A stretch of 64,000 bases of DNA from Flavobacterium akiainvivens (GTDB lineage Bacteria; Bacteroidota; Bacteroidia; Flavobacteriales; Flavobacteriaceae), in the NCBI RefSeq assembly GCF_001278115.1, contig NZ_LIYD01000005.1:1805494-1869493 (forward strand), read 5' to 3'. Position numbers and translations under genes: made by a program. The notes beneath the pieces are model-generated. The model had not been told where the DNA came from. It saw only the letters and a program-made list of their open reading frames with translations, and ran no database searches. Shown in pieces: positions 25,275 through 34,880 of the stretch (position 1 is its first letter; each line of letters begins with the position of its first letter).

Positions 25275-25960
25275 AAAAGATAATATGGGCCATTGCTTTT
25301 ACAGGCATTTTAGCCTCATGCGGCAGTGATGACGGAGGCAATGATGGCGGCGGCGGTAATGGTACAGCCGCAGCACTTGCAGCCCCATTAAATAATACCG
25401 AGTGTATTACCGGTACCGAGGTTAATGAAACCCAAAGTAAGGTTACTTTTGAATGGAATGAGGCCGCAGATAACCAAACATATTTTTTGTATGTTAAAAA
25501 CCTGGTTACACAAAACACGTTGCAGTATAATGCTGCCAATAACACATCTTATGAAGTTACACTAAGCAAGGCTACCCCCTATTCATGGTATGTAAGTTCA
25601 AGAAAAAACTCAGGCAATACCGTGCAGAGCGAGGTATGGAAGTTTTATAATGCGGGGCCTGGCATTACCAACTATGCCCCTTTTCCTGCCGAACTTGTAG
25701 CACCGGTTATGAGCAGCTCTGTTTACGGGCCTTCTTTAACCCTTCAATGGACCGGTAGCGACCTTGATAACGATATTGAGAGTTATGAGGTATTCTTCGG
25801 TACGGCAGCCAATCCAACAACATCTATCCACACAGGCACACAAACATCTGTAAACAATGTAGCTGTAGTTAGCGGAAGTACATACTACTGGAAAGTAGTA
25901 ACTACTGACGTTGCCGGTAATGCTACGGCATCTCCGGTTTTCCAGTTTAAGGTTTTATAA
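25271..25960 (+). CDS. Lipoprotein with two fibronectin type III-like domains
   Basis: A 229-residue lipoprotein (lipobox GILASC, then GSDDGGNDGGGG, an acidic/glycine linker typical of surface lipoproteins). Two fibronectin-III-like domains follow, the first with FEWNEAADNQTYFLYV and the second with LQWTGSDLDNDIESYEVFFG, ending in YYWKVVTTDVAGN. Its start overlaps the GH5 stop by four bases (ATGA), so it is part of the glucan locus. It probably binds glycan or scaffolds surface enzymes; no catalytic residues are seen. Confidence 0.8.
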   Translation: MKKIIWAIAFTGILASCGSDDGGNDGGGGNGTAAALAAPLNNTECITGTEVNETQSKVTFEWNEAADNQTYFLYVKNLVTQNTLQYNAANNTSYEVTLSKATPYSWYVSSRKNSGNTVQSEVWKFYNAGPGITNYAPFPAELVAPVMSSSVYGPSLTLQWTGSDLDNDIESYEVFFGTAANPTTSIHTGTQTSVNNVAVVSGSTYYWKVVTTDVAGNATASPVFQFKVL

Positions 25961-25985
25961 ATGCTTATTGTGATTTTTGTAATGC

Positions 25986-26010
25986 AAAACGCCCCATAAT
26001 GGGGCGTTTT
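25986..26010. terminator. Bidirectional terminator between the glucan locus and guaB
   Basis: AAAACGCCCC (25986-25995) and GGGGCGTTTT (26001-26010) are perfect inverse complements around ATAAT, with A and T tracts on either side. It serves convergent genes. Confidence 0.88.
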
Positions 26011-26031
26011 GTTATTTATAGCTATCAGGTA

Positions 26032-27504
26032 TTACCTTGAATAGTTAGGCGCTTCTTTAGTAATGGTAACGTTGTGCGGGTGGCTTTCGGTAATACCACT
26101 TGACGTAAGGCGTACAAAGCGTGATGTTTCCTGTAGTGTAGGGATATCTTTAGCACCACAGTAGCCCATACCGGCACGAAGCCCGCCTACAAACTGCAGC
26201 ATGCTTTCAAACAGCTCACCTTTGTAAGGTACACGGCCCACAATTCCTTCCGGAACCAGTTTCTTGATATCGTCTTCCACATCCTGGAAATAACGGTCTT
26301 TAGAGCCTTCCTGCATGGCCTCTACAGAGCCCATACCACGATATGACTTAAACTTACGGCCTTCGAAAATGATGGTCTCACCCGGAGATTCTTTAGTACC
26401 TGCAAGTAGCGAGCCAAGCATTACACAGTCGGCACCGGCAGCAAGCGCTTTAGGGATATCTCCTGTGTAACGGATACCGCCATCGGCAATAACCGGAACA
26501 CCGGTACCTTTAAGGGCTGCAGCCACTTCAAGCACTGCACTAAATTGAGGGAAGCCTACACCGGCTACAACACGGGTTGTACATATTGAACCAGGACCAA
26601 TACCAACCTTAACGGCATCAGCGCCATTTTCGGCAAGATAAAGGGCGGCTTCAGGGGTAGCGATGTTACCCACCACCACATCAAGTTCAGGGAATTGCGC
26701 CTTAACTTCTTTAAGCACCTTAACCACACCTTGTGTATGGCCGTGTGCAGTATCTATAATAACGGCATCTACACCTGCATTAACCAGTGCTTCTGCACGT
26801 TTAACGGCATCAGCCGTAACGCCAAGGGCAGCTGCAACGCGCAGGCGGCCAAATTTATCTTTATTGGCAATAGGCTTTTGGGTAACCTTAGTTATATCCC
26901 TATACGTAATAAGGCCTATAAGTTTGTAGTCAGTATTTACAACAGGCAGTTTTTCAATCCTGTTTTTTTGAAGTATACCTTCGGCTACATCAAGTGTAGT
27001 ACCCTCGCCGGCAGTAACCAGGTTTTCACTGGTCATAACTTCAAGTATAGAACGGGCGCCGTCTTTTTCAAAACGCAGGTCTCGGTTGGTAACAATACCT
27101 TTAAGCGTACCGTTTTCATCTACAACCGGAATACCGCCAATACCATACTCGCGCATAGCATTTTTAGCATCTTTAACGGTAGCGGTAAGCGGCAGGGTAA
27201 CCGGGTCTATAATCATGCCGCTTTCGGCACGTTTTACCTTACGCACCTCATTAGCCTGTTGCTCAATAGTCATGTTTTTGTGCAGTACGCCTATACCGCC
27301 TTCGCGGGCCATTGCAATAGCCATAGCGCTTTCGGTAACGGTATCCATAGCGGCACTAACCACAGGAACGTTTAAAACAATGTTTCGTGTAAATTTAGAT
27401 TGTATATTTACTTCGCGCGGTAAAACTTCGGAGTAATTAGGAACAAGCAATACATCATCGTAAGTTAAGCCTTCGCCGATGATTTTAGTTGTGTGTGCTT
27501 TCAT
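26032..27504 (-). CDS. guaB: Inosine-5'-monophosphate dehydrogenase
   Basis: IMPDH oxidises IMP to XMP, the committed step of GMP synthesis. The 490-residue protein has the normal length. Motifs: [18 protein letters not shown] at the start, two CBS domains inserted near 95-205, the catalytic loop [17 protein letters not shown] with its Cys, [28 protein letters not shown] and the flap region [10 protein letters not shown]. The reading frame extends to 27567, but the promoter found at 27531-27561 would lie inside that extension, so the start at 27504 is right. Confidence 0.97.
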   Translation of the reverse strand: MKAHTTKIIGEGLTYDDVLLVPNYSEVLPREVNIQSKFTRNIVLNVPVVSAAMDTVTESAMAIAMAREGGIGVLHKNMTIEQQANEVRKVKRAESGMIIDPVTLPLTATVKDAKNAMREYGIGGIPVVDENGTLKGIVTNRDLRFEKDGARSILEVMTSENLVTAGEGTTLDVAEGILQKNRIEKLPVVNTDYKLIGLITYRDITKVTQKPIANKDKFGRLRVAAALGVTADAVKRAEALVNAGVDAVIIDTAHGHTQGVVKVLKEVKAQFPELDVVVGNIATPEAALYLAENGADAVKVGIGPGSICTTRVVAGVGFPQFSAVLEVAAALKGTGVPVIADGGIRYTGDIPKALAAGADCVMLGSLLAGTKESPGETIIFEGRKFKSYRGMGSVEAMQEGSKDRYFQDVEDDIKKLVPEGIVGRVPYKGELFESMLQFVGGLRAGMGYCGAKDIPTLQETSRFVRLTSSGITESHPHNVTITKEAPNYSR

Positions 27505-27530
27505 GTTGCAATTTGTAGTTAAATTGCGTG

Positions 27531-27561
27531 CAAATATAAGCATTTTTAGCAGAATGCAAAA
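27531..27561 (-). promoter_or_regulatory. guaB promoter
   Basis: On the minus strand TTTTG (27557-27561) and TATATTTG (27531-27538) are separated by 18 bases, a full match to the Bacteroidota sigma-A pattern. The start codon lies 26 bases after the -7 box. Confidence 0.75.
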
Positions 27562-27653
27562 CTGCAACAGCTATAATTAATTTCTATATAACAATAGCCA
27601 CCAAGAACAGCAGCATACAAATGTTTTTATATATTTACACAAACTCATTAATC

Positions 27654-28127
27654 ATGAAAAATACACTCCTCCTTATCACATTACTTTTATCTTTTATCAC
27701 ATATTCCCAAAATAAACCCACTTACCCTGAAGCCAAAAAAGGATTCAAAAGGGTAGATATCATGTTGCCAAAAATTGAAAATGAAGAAAACTACAAGGTA
27801 GAGGTGCGTTTTGGCATAAAACACACTATGGTTGAATGTGCGAAGGGTGATTTTAGCCTTGGAAGGAACAATTTAACAGAGAAGTATGGAATTCCCAATT
27901 CTTCACGTTTTCCTTATTATGTTGTAGAGGATGTAAATGGAGACATATCTGTAGGCATGCCATCCGGTTGTGAGAGCACAACTAAAATTGAGAAAACTAT
28001 ACTTAGCACCGAAGAGGTTATTTTTCGATACCAAAGCTATTTTCCTGTACCTTTTTACATTCCGGGATATTGTACATTAGAATACCGTGTATGGAGCACT
28101 ACAGATACATACAATACGCTCAAATAG
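27654..28127 (+). CDS. Ecotin-like serine protease inhibitor
   Basis: The 157-residue precursor has a signal peptide ending ITYSQ. The mature part of about 138 residues matches the ecotin fold by eye: YPEAKKGFKRVDIMLP corresponds to YPQAEKGMKRQVIQL of E. coli ecotin, VECAKGDFSL to the first disulfide Cys region, PYYVVEDV to the strand before the reactive loop, SGCES to the second Cys, and FRYQS...LEYRVWS to the end. Ecotin is a periplasmic dimer that blocks trypsin-like proteases. The reactive loop (SVGMPSGC) is two residues longer before the Cys than in E. coli, so the P1 residue is uncertain, although a Met is nearby. A third Cys (GYCTL) is extra. Confidence 0.8.
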   Translation: MKNTLLLITLLLSFITYSQNKPTYPEAKKGFKRVDIMLPKIENEENYKVEVRFGIKHTMVECAKGDFSLGRNNLTEKYGIPNSSRFPYYVVEDVNGDISVGMPSGCESTTKIEKTILSTEEVIFRYQSYFPVPFYIPGYCTLEYRVWSTTDTYNTLK

Positions 28128-28134
28128 GTTTCTA

Positions 28135-28998
28135 TCAATGAAATTCGCCGAAAACCTTAGTGGCTTCATTATAGGCGCTCTCAAAACTTAGGGCTTTAAG
28201 GCCGGTATATGCTTTTGCTGCCGTAAAGTACGACAGCATTTTTTCGGTGGGCATGTTGCCCGTAAGGTCGTCTTTAGCCATGGGGCATCCGCCAAAACCC
28301 TGTATAGCCCCGTCAAAACGGCGGCAACCGGCTTTGTAGGCTGCATCAATCTTCTCATGCCACTTATCGGGCGTAGTATGCAGGTGGGCGCCAAATTCAA
28401 TATTTGGGAACTGCGGTATCAGGTTGGCAAAAAGATAGTCTATAACATCAGGCGTTGAGCTTCCTATGGTATCGCTAAGCGACAATATCTTTACACCCAT
28501 AGCGGCCAGCTTTTGGGTCCACTCCCCCACTATTTCTACATTCCATGGGTCGCCATACGGGTTACCGAAGCCCATTGACAAATAGGCTACTACCTCTTTA
28601 TCTGCCTTATCGGCTATATCAAGGATTTCCTGTAGGGTAACAATTGACTGCGCTATAGTTTTATGTGTATTGCGCATCTGGAAGTTTTCTGAAATAGAAA
28701 ACGGGTAGCCCAGGTATTGAATTTCTTTGTGTTGGGCTGCACTTTCGGCTCCCTGCGTATTGGCAATAATAGCCAACAGCTTACTGGTAGTGGCCGAAAG
28801 GTCGAGCTGTGCCAAAACCTCTGCCGTGTCCTGCATTTGGGGTATGGCCTTGGGTGACACAAAACTACCAAAATCTATAGTGTCAAACCCCACACGCAGC
28901 AGCGACTGTATGTAATCTACCTTGCGTTGCGTGGGTATAAAAGCTTTTATACCCTGCATAGCATCGCGCGGACATTCTATTATTTTGATTTTTTCCAT
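28135..28998 (-). CDS. Hydroxymethylglutaryl-CoA lyase
   Basis: HMG-CoA lyase splits HMG-CoA to acetoacetate and acetyl-CoA at the end of leucine breakdown. The 287-residue TIM barrel shows the family start IIECPRDAMQGIKAFIPT (catalytic Arg in PRD), VGFDTIDFGSFVSP, LSLSDTIGSSTP, the metal-binding pair in GAHLHTTP and the loop IQGFGGCPMAKDDLTGN carrying the catalytic Cys. The DDLTGN part departs a little from the GASGN of most members. The gene is convergent with the ecotin gene, only seven bases apart, with no terminator seen. Confidence 0.93.
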   Translation of the reverse strand: MEKIKIIECPRDAMQGIKAFIPTQRKVDYIQSLLRVGFDTIDFGSFVSPKAIPQMQDTAEVLAQLDLSATTSKLLAIIANTQGAESAAQHKEIQYLGYPFSISENFQMRNTHKTIAQSIVTLQEILDIADKADKEVVAYLSMGFGNPYGDPWNVEIVGEWTQKLAAMGVKILSLSDTIGSSTPDVIDYLFANLIPQFPNIEFGAHLHTTPDKWHEKIDAAYKAGCRRFDGAIQGFGGCPMAKDDLTGNMPTEKMLSYFTAAKAYTGLKALSFESAYNEATKVFGEFH

Positions 28999-29010
28999 TC
29001 TTTAGGGCTT

Positions 29011-29128
29011 CTTAGCTACTGAGCCGCTGAGCCACTTAGCTTTTTTAAAAAGTTCCTTAGCTAATAAGCTACTGAGATTCTTAGACATTTATATTTTTAA
29101 AGCCAAGTAGCTTAGTGGCTAAGTAGCT
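29011..29128. repeat. Inverted dispersed repeat (CTTAGCTACTGAG type)
   Basis: The arm at 29015-29042 and the arm at 29101-29128 are inverse complements at about 23 of 28 positions; a further partial copy (CTTAGCTAATAAGCTACTGAG) lies between. The right arm runs into the pyrD stop codon. A related sequence occurs at 55175-55208. No gene is in this stretch. Confidence 0.65.
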
Positions 29129-30152
29129 ATAAATCTAAAATCCTTTTATTAATATCCTTAATAAGCTGCGGGCCTTCATAAATAAAGCCTGTATACAACT
29201 GAACCAGGCTTGCACCGGCTTCCAGCTTTTCTATGGCATCGTCAGCTGTATGTATGCCCCCAACCCCAATAATTGGGAACGCCTTACCGCTTTTCTCTGA
29301 AAGGAAACGTATTACCTCTGTAGAGCGCTTGGTTAACGGTTTACCACTAAGGCCGCCAGTTTCGGTTTTATTTTCAGACACCAGCCCCTCGCGAGATATG
29401 GTTGTGTTTGTGGCAATAACACCGGCGATTTTAGTAGTCTTAACTATGTCGATAATGTCCAGCAATTGTTCATCGGTCAAATCAGGTGCAATTTTAAGCA
29501 AAATGGGCTTTTGCTTAGGTCTAGCCTGGTTTTTATACTGTAAGGTTTTAAGCAGTGCCGTTAGCGGCTCTTTATCCTGTAGCTCACGCAGGTTGGGTGT
29601 ATTGGGCGAACTTACATTCACCACAAAATAATCTACATAGTCATACAAGGCATCAAAGCATATTTCATAGTCTTTAACGGCATCTTCGTTGGGCGTAACT
29701 TTGTTCTTACCTATGTTACCACCTATCAGCACATGCCCTTTGCCTTTAGGGTTCTTTTTAAGGCGCTCTACAGCTACTTCAACACCATCGTTATTAAAGC
29801 CCATACGGTTTATAAGTGCGCTGTCTTCCCTAAGACGGAACAACCTCTTTTTAGGGTTGCCGTCCTGGGGCTTTGGCGTAAGCGTGCCTATTTCTATAAA
29901 ACCGAAACCAAGGTTAGAAAGCTCTTTATAGAGCACTGCATTTTTATCAAGCCCTGCTGCAAGACCTACCGGGTTTTTAAACTTCAGCCCAAAAACCTCA
30001 CGTTCCAGCCTCTTGTCTTCAACAGTATATAACGATTTGGACAGGGATATCAGCCCAAGTCGGCTGAGTAGCCTTATTGACGAAAATGTAAAATAGTGGA
30101 CTTTTTCAGGGTCGAATTTAAAAAGCAGGGGCCTTATAAGCGATTTATACAT
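29127..30152 (-). CDS. pyrD: Dihydroorotate dehydrogenase (quinone), class 2
   Basis: PyrD oxidises dihydroorotate to orotate in pyrimidine synthesis and passes electrons to the membrane quinone. The 341 residues include the N-terminal amphipathic helices of class 2 ([21 protein letters not shown]), [14 protein letters not shown] near 57-70, [23 protein letters not shown], the catalytic serine loop [15 protein letters not shown] and the FMN phosphate site [11 protein letters not shown]. It is a single-gene unit with a -7 box 21 bases upstream. Confidence 0.97.
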   Translation of the reverse strand: MYKSLIRPLLFKFDPEKVHYFTFSSIRLLSRLGLISLSKSLYTVEDKRLEREVFGLKFKNPVGLAAGLDKNAVLYKELSNLGFGFIEIGTLTPKPQDGNPKKRLFRLREDSALINRMGFNNDGVEVAVERLKKNPKGKGHVLIGGNIGKNKVTPNEDAVKDYEICFDALYDYVDYFVVNVSSPNTPNLRELQDKEPLTALLKTLQYKNQARPKQKPILLKIAPDLTDEQLLDIIDIVKTTKIAGVIATNTTISREGLVSENKTETGGLSGKPLTKRSTEVIRFLSEKSGKAFPIIGVGGIHTADDAIEKLEAGASLVQLYTGFIYEGPQLIKDINKRILDL

Positions 30153-30172
30153 TGTTTAGCGGTGTTGTTATG

Positions 30173-30180
30173 CAAATTTA
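30173..30180 (-). promoter_or_regulatory. Candidate -7 box for pyrD
   Basis: On the minus strand TAAATTTG matches TAnnTTTG exactly, 20 bases before the pyrD ATG. No clear -33 box. Confidence 0.45.
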
Positions 30181-30269
30181 GCATTATAACCCGAATTTAT
30201 AAATTATACCAAAATTTTTAAGTAACATTTTTTCATATTTTTGATAAAAAGCCAAAGAATACAAGTGTT

Positions 30270-30893
30270 ATGCTTAAAAATATTTTTACAAACCTCGTAA
30301 AGCAATATTCTGAACACACTATTGCTGAAATTTTGTGGACAGAAATTGAAAAAGCCTACACCGGCAAAAAACGCTACTACCACAATCTAAACCATTTAGA
30401 AAACCTGTACCGGGAACTTGAAGCCTGCCGCAATGAGGTTAACGATTGGGATACGGTATTATTCTCGCTTTTTTACCACGATATTGTATATAAGGCAACA
30501 GCCAAAAACAACGAAGAAAAAAGTGCCGAAGCAGCAGTAAAAGCCTTGAAACGCATCGGCTATCCAAATGATAAAATTGCCGCCTGCCACAAACAAATAC
30601 TCGCCACTAAAAGCCACATTGCTACAGGAGATAACGACACCGACCTCTTTACCGATGCCGACCTCTCTATATTAGGCTACCCTCCTGATGCTTATGACAC
30701 CTATACTGTTCAGGTGAGAAAAGAATATGTCATATACCCCGATTTTCTATACAAACCGGGCCGTTATAAAGTATTGGAACACTTTCTTGCCACAAAGCCG
30801 CTGTTTAAAACCAGTGTTTTTAGCGAGAAATATGAAACACAAGCTCTGGAAAATATCCGCCGGGAGATGGCACAACTAAAACCCATACAGTAA
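30270..30893 (+). CDS. HD-superfamily metal-dependent phosphohydrolase, predicted
   Basis: A 207-residue helical protein. The first conserved stretch is KRYYHNLNHLENLYREL near 31-47, followed by the HD pair in LFSLFYHDIVY near 70 and then ATAKNNEEKSAEAA. A later Asp (LFTDADLSILG) completes the metal-binding pattern of this HD subgroup. Substrate is not known for these proteins. It lies divergent from pyrD and 62 bases before pepT, which has its own promoter. Confidence 0.85.
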   Translation: MLKNIFTNLVKQYSEHTIAEILWTEIEKAYTGKKRYYHNLNHLENLYRELEACRNEVNDWDTVLFSLFYHDIVYKATAKNNEEKSAEAAVKALKRIGYPNDKIAACHKQILATKSHIATGDNDTDLFTDADLSILGYPPDAYDTYTVQVRKEYVIYPDFLYKPGRYKVLEHFLATKPLFKTSVFSEKYETQALENIRREMAQLKPIQ

Positions 30894-30898
30894 TGTGC

Positions 30899-30929
30899 AT
30901 TGTAGTATTTACAATAAGTTGTAAATTTG
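30899..30929 (+). promoter_or_regulatory. pepT promoter
   Basis: ATTG (30899-30902) and TAAATTTG (30922-30929) are 19 bases apart, a full match to the Bacteroidota pattern, 26 bases before the ATG. Confidence 0.7.
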
Positions 30930-30955
30930 TACTACAAAAACAATAAAACCCTAAG

Positions 30956-32221
30956 ATGGAGCACATCATAAACCGCTTTATCGGTTACGTAACCGTTGAT
31001 ACCGAAAGCGACCCAAACAGCAACACCACACCCAGTACTGCTAAACAATGGGACCTTGCCAATAAACTTGTTGAAGAACTGAAAGCCATAGGCCTTGAAG
31101 ACGTTACCATAGACGAAAATGCCTACATTATGGCTACCTTGCCCAGCAATGTTGAGCACGATGTTCCGGTAATAGGGTTTATTTCGCACTTTGACACTAC
31201 ACCCGATTTTACCGGCGCTAACGTAAAGCCGCAGATAGTACCTAATTATGATGGTAACGATATTGTACTTAACGCTGAGCAAAACATTGTGCTTTCGCCA
31301 AAATACTTTAAAGACCTGCTGCAATATAAAGGCCAGACTATTATTACTACCGACGGCACTACCCTGCTTGGCGCTGATGACAAAGCCGGTATTACTGAGA
31401 TTGTTTCGGCAATGGAATACCTTATACAAAACCCCGATATTAAGCACGGCAAAATACGCATAGGCTTTACGCCCGATGAAGAAATAGGCCGTGGTGCCCA
31501 CAAATTTGACGTAGAGAAATTTGGCGCCGACTGGGCTTACACTATGGACGGCAGCCAGATAGGCGAGCTGGAGTATGAAAACTTTAATGCTGCGGGCGTT
31601 AAAATCACCTTCCGTGGTAAGAGCGTGCATCCGGGGTATGCTAAGGGCAAGATGATTAATTCTATGCTACTTGCCAACAAATTCATTTCGCAACTTCCAA
31701 AAGAGGAAGTACCTGAAAAGACCAAGGGTTATGAAGGTTTCTTTCACGTAACGGGCATTACCGGCAGTATTGAAGAGAGCACCGTGCAGCTTATCATCCG
31801 CGACCACGATGCAAAAGAATTCAAGAAACGCAAAAAACTGGTTAAAAACCTGGCTGACAGCATAAACCGTAAATTCAAAAAACAATACGGCGGCGATATT
31901 GTTACAGCCGAGATAAATGACCAGTATTATAATATGAAAGAAAAGGTTGAGCCTGTTTTCCATATTGTAAAAATTGCCGAAAAGGCTATGAAAGAGCTGG
32001 GCATTAAACCCATCATTAAGCCTATACGCGGCGGTACCGATGGTTGCCAGCTAAGCTACAAAGGCCTGCCATGCCCTAACATTTTTGCCGGTGGGCATAA
32101 CTTCCACGGCAAGTATGAATATGTTCCTGTAGAGAGCATGGTTAAGGCTACTGAGGTTATTGTGCGCATTGCCGAGCTTACTGCAAAAAAGAATAGCAAA
32201 GCCAAAAATGGAAAAGGATAA
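30956..32221 (+). CDS. pepT: Peptidase T (tripeptide aminopeptidase)
   Basis: PepT is a cytosolic di-zinc aminopeptidase that removes the N-terminal residue of tripeptides. The 421-residue protein has [13 protein letters not shown] (first metal His and Asp), [10 protein letters not shown] (bridging Asp), [11 protein letters not shown] (catalytic Glu pair), the dimerisation domain near 205-320 ([15 protein letters not shown]) and the late metal ligand in [12 protein letters not shown]. Its last 14 bases overlap the start of the next gene, so both are probably translated from one messenger. Confidence 0.96.
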   Translation: MEHIINRFIGYVTVDTESDPNSNTTPSTAKQWDLANKLVEELKAIGLEDVTIDENAYIMATLPSNVEHDVPVIGFISHFDTTPDFTGANVKPQIVPNYDGNDIVLNAEQNIVLSPKYFKDLLQYKGQTIITTDGTTLLGADDKAGITEIVSAMEYLIQNPDIKHGKIRIGFTPDEEIGRGAHKFDVEKFGADWAYTMDGSQIGELEYENFNAAGVKITFRGKSVHPGYAKGKMINSMLLANKFISQLPKEEVPEKTKGYEGFFHVTGITGSIEESTVQLIIRDHDAKEFKKRKKLVKNLADSINRKFKKQYGGDIVTAEINDQYYNMKEKVEPVFHIVKIAEKAMKELGIKPIIKPIRGGTDGCQLSYKGLPCPNIFAGGHNFHGKYEYVPVESMVKATEVIVRIAELTAKKNSKAKNGKG

Positions 32222-32789
32222 GAAAACGTGGAATAAATCTGAACTCTGGACTAATGAGCTTGAGGTACTGAAATCCATAATAAATACTACCGGGCTGACT
32301 GAAACCACCAAGTGGGGCGGCCCGGTTTATACCCTTAACGGCAAGAACGTCCTTGGCATAGGCGGCTTTAAAAACTACTTTACCATTTGGTTTTTTAAAG
32401 GCGTTTTTCTTAAAGACGAAGCCGGTGTTTTGGTCAATGCCAATGAAGAAAACACCAAATCGCTCAGGCAGTGGCGCTTTGAATCAGTTAACGATATAAA
32501 CGAAAAGCTCGTTTTAAGCTACATAAATGAAGCTATTGCTGTTGAGCAGGCAGGCTTGGGCATAAAGCCTCAGAGCCGCGAAATACCTGTACCCGAAATA
32601 CTGCAACAGGAACTGGACGCAAACCCTGAATTAAAAGCCGCGTTTGAGGCTTTTACCCCCTTTAAACAAAAGGAATTTAACGAATATGTAGGCGAGGCCA
32701 AACAGGAAAAAACAAAGCTTGCACGGCTCGAAAAAATACGCACCCTCATATTTGAAGGACGCGGGCTAAACGACCGTTACCGCAAGTAA
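32208..32789 (+). CDS. YdeI/DUF1801-like protein
   Basis: A 193-residue soluble protein. The N-terminal half has the DUF1801 pattern ([32 protein letters not shown] split over residues 30-62), and the C-terminal part resembles the YdeI/OmpD-associated domain ([18 protein letters not shown], then [14 protein letters not shown]). These proteins have no settled function. The ATG at 32208 lies inside the last codons of pepT; a longer frame back to 32160 would start further inside pepT and is less likely. Confidence 0.85.
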   Translation: MEKDKKTWNKSELWTNELEVLKSIINTTGLTETTKWGGPVYTLNGKNVLGIGGFKNYFTIWFFKGVFLKDEAGVLVNANEENTKSLRQWRFESVNDINEKLVLSYINEAIAVEQAGLGIKPQSREIPVPEILQQELDANPELKAAFEAFTPFKQKEFNEYVGEAKQEKTKLARLEKIRTLIFEGRGLNDRYRK

Positions 32790-32880
32790 AAAACTGCTAA
32801 TTTTTATTTTTACCCCAATCATAAAAGCATAAGGATTTTCGTTATAATTGTAGTATAATTTAACACCTTCCTATACTTTT

Positions 32881-33498
32881 ATGAAAACACTCCTATTGCC
32901 TGTAATTTTCTTTACAGCGCTTTTCAGCACCCCTGTGTGTACCGCCCAGGACGAAGACGTAAACCTGATTACCGAAGAAGACTGGAACACGATTATCCCT
33001 TACCTGGTTGAAGAAGATTTTGCCAATGCAGAAAAGGTAAGCCTTGAGTTTTTAAGCCGTTTTAAAGGCGATGACGAAATGAGCGATGAGGCAGGTATAG
33101 TACGCTATATGTACCTGCATACCATAGGCGGACTGGTAGGCAACAAAGAAATAAGTAAGGAAGAAGCCGAAAAAAAACTAAAAGGCTTTGAAGGCAAAGT
33201 AATTATTACCCCTTTTAACAAATATAAAACCAAGGGAATGTTTAACTACCTGAGCCTGGCAGAAGACGGTAAGGCCTGGCGCAAATGCGCCACTAACGAA
33301 GGTGCAACGGTTATTTATATGTTTGAAACCTTTGAGATGGAAGACAAGCTGCTGCTGGATAATGCCGATAAATATGAAGGCAAAAACCTGCGGATGGTAG
33401 CCCTCATAAAATCTGTAGGCACGGGCGGGTTTGCCATGCCACGGCTTGAAGTAACGTATTCTTCTACCGAAATATGGGATATGGAGGAAGAAGAATAG
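32881..33498 (+). CDS. Secreted protein of unknown function
   Basis: A 205-residue protein with a signal peptide ending CTAQ. The mature part is acidic at both ends (DEDVNLITEEDW; IWDMEEEE). The middle holds FKGKVIITPFNKYKTK-like and NLRMVALIKSVGTGGF segments that suggest a small beta domain. The family is not recognised. It stands alone, 91 bases after the previous gene, and shares the following terminator with rplI. Confidence 0.7.
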   Translation: MKTLLLPVIFFTALFSTPVCTAQDEDVNLITEEDWNTIIPYLVEEDFANAEKVSLEFLSRFKGDDEMSDEAGIVRYMYLHTIGGLVGNKEISKEEAEKKLKGFEGKVIITPFNKYKTKGMFNYLSLAEDGKAWRKCATNEGATVIYMFETFEMEDKLLLDNADKYEGKNLRMVALIKSVGTGGFAMPRLEVTYSSTEIWDMEEEE

Positions 33499-33513
33499 CC
33501 AACCCTGAAAAAT

Positions 33514-33542
33514 AAAAAACCCACGCAATGCGTGGGTTTTTC
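33514..33542. terminator. Bidirectional terminator
   Basis: CCCACGC (33520-33526) and GCGTGGG (33530-33536) around AAT, with A residues before and T residues after. It lies between the convergent 32881 gene and the ribosomal protein operon. Confidence 0.85.
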
Positions 33543-33562
33543 TATATCAAAAAAATGTAATA

Positions 33563-34009
33563 TTAAGCGTTTTGCTCAGCTACGATTTCGTAAGGAAGCT
33601 CAACAATAACATCACGGTGTAGCCTTACGCTGGCAGTATATTTACCAGTACGTTTAACAATACCACTTGTTATGTATTTCCTTTCGATAGGCTGTCCTGC
33701 TTTTTCAAGAGCCTCTGCAATATCAGCATTGGTAACAGAACCAAAAAGTTTCTCGCCACCTGCTTTAGCAGTTAGTTTAATTTCAACAGCTTTAAGAGCT
33801 TCTGCAGTTTTCTTAGCATCGTCTACAAGCTTTTGCTCTTTAAATGCCCTTTGTTTAAGGTTTTCAGCCAAAACTTTTTTGGCAGATGGAGTTGCCATAA
33901 CAGCAAAACCTTGTGGGATAAGGAAGTTACGACCATAACCTGGCTTAACTGTAACTACATCATCTTTAAAACCTAAATTCTGTACGTCTTGTTTTAGGAT
34001 TATTTCCAT
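33563..34009 (-). CDS. rplI: 50S ribosomal protein bL9
   Basis: bL9 stabilises the L1 stalk base of the large subunit. The 148-residue protein has the typical N-domain MEIILKQDVQNLGFKDDVVTVKPGYGRNFLIPQG split across residues 1-34, then the long helix and the C-domain with KLFGSVTNADIAEAL. It is the last gene of rpsF-rpsR-rplI, 66 bases after rpsR. Confidence 0.98.
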   Translation of the reverse strand: MEIILKQDVQNLGFKDDVVTVKPGYGRNFLIPQGFAVMATPSAKKVLAENLKQRAFKEQKLVDDAKKTAEALKAVEIKLTAKAGGEKLFGSVTNADIAEALEKAGQPIERKYITSGIVKRTGKYTASVRLHRDVIVELPYEIVAEQNA

Positions 34010-34075
34010 GTTGTTGTCCTTTTAATTTTTAGAAGTTAGCCCCACCGTAGCAGGGCAACAACTGTATTTATATTA

Positions 34076-34369
34076 TTATTTTAGTAAATCCGCTACGTAT
34101 GGCATTAACGCTAAATGACGTGCCCTTTTAACAGCTACAGATACTTTCCTTTGGTATTTTAGTGAAGTACCGGTTAGGCGACGAGGAAGGATTTTGCCCT
34201 GCTCGTTTACAAACTTCAATAGGAAGTCAGGATCTTTGTAATCAACATACTTGATACCTGCCTTTTTGAAACGGCAATATTTTTTTTGCTTGTTAGTTTC
34301 AATATTTAGAGGAGTAAGATACCTGATATCTCCATCCTTTTTTCCTTTAGCTGACTGTTCTATTGACAT
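34076..34369 (-). CDS. rpsR: 30S ribosomal protein bS18
   Basis: A 97-residue protein with the bS18 core: [18 protein letters not shown], then [15 protein letters not shown] and a C-terminal [11 protein letters not shown]. The N-terminal extension of about 22 residues is usual for Bacteroidota. It starts two bases after rpsF. Confidence 0.98.
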   Translation of the reverse strand: MSIEQSAKGKKDGDIRYLTPLNIETNKQKKYCRFKKAGIKYVDYKDPDFLLKFVNEQGKILPRRLTGTSLKYQRKVSVAVKRARHLALMPYVADLLK

Positions 34370-34371
34370 AA

Positions 34372-34713
34372 TTAGTTTGCTTTAGATTTTAGTTTTTCCC
34401 TTCTTCTTTCTGCCCAAGATACAGCGTGTTTGTCAAGTGCTACGGTTAAGAAACGCATAACCCTTTCGTCACGGCGGAACTCAGTTTCAAAGCCTATAAG
34501 CACATCGGCCGGAGCTGTAAACTGGAACAGCGTGTAAAAGCCGCTCTTTTTGTTTTGGATTTCGTAGGCCATTTTCTTAAGACCCCAGTCTTCTTTAGAC
34601 ACGATCTCTGCACCCTTTGAAGTAAGGTAATCTTCAAACTTACTTACTGTTTCCTTTACCTGTGCTTCAGATAAAACGGGATTCAAGATGAAAACAGTTT
34701 CATAGTGATTCAT
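34372..34713 (-). CDS. rpsF: 30S ribosomal protein bS6
   Basis: A 113-residue protein matching bS6: [18 protein letters not shown] at the start, [20 protein letters not shown] and [18 protein letters not shown]. bS6 binds bS18 on the small-subunit platform, consistent with the gene order. The rpsF leader in many bacteria binds the S6:S18 complex; I did not find a convincing CCG hairpin in the short AT-rich leader here. Confidence 0.98.
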   Translation of the reverse strand: MNHYETVFILNPVLSEAQVKETVSKFEDYLTSKGAEIVSKEDWGLKKMAYEIQNKKSGFYTLFQFTAPADVLIGFETEFRRDERVMRFLTVALDKHAVSWAERRREKLKSKAN

Positions 34714-34743
34714 AATAAAAAAATTTTGTTATAAAATTAGGTG

Positions 34744-34774
34744 CAAAAATAGTTATTATTTCTTAATTTGCAAT
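34744..34774 (-). promoter_or_regulatory. Promoter of the rpsF-rpsR-rplI operon
   Basis: On the minus strand ATTG (34771-34774) and TATTTTTG (34744-34751) are 19 bases apart, matching the Bacteroidota pattern. The leader to the ATG is about 25 bases. Confidence 0.7.
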
Positions 34775-34819
34775 ATCAAATTTAGTTTTTTGAAAATGCC
34801 GGAAAAATGTTTAATTCTT

Positions 34820-34827
34820 TATATTTG
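34820..34827 (+). promoter_or_regulatory. Candidate -7 box of the LytTR regulator gene
   Basis: TATATTTG matches TAnnTTTG exactly, 53 bases before the ATG at 34881. No clear -33 box. Confidence 0.45.
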
Positions 34828-34880
34828 TAAACATTCCAGCAAAACAAACAATTACTAAACATTATAAACACGCCTTATAG

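Noticed and set aside
26695..27375. 226-codon open frame opposite guaB
   Set aside because: Shadow of guaB codon bias; composition is not protein-like and no start signal is seen.
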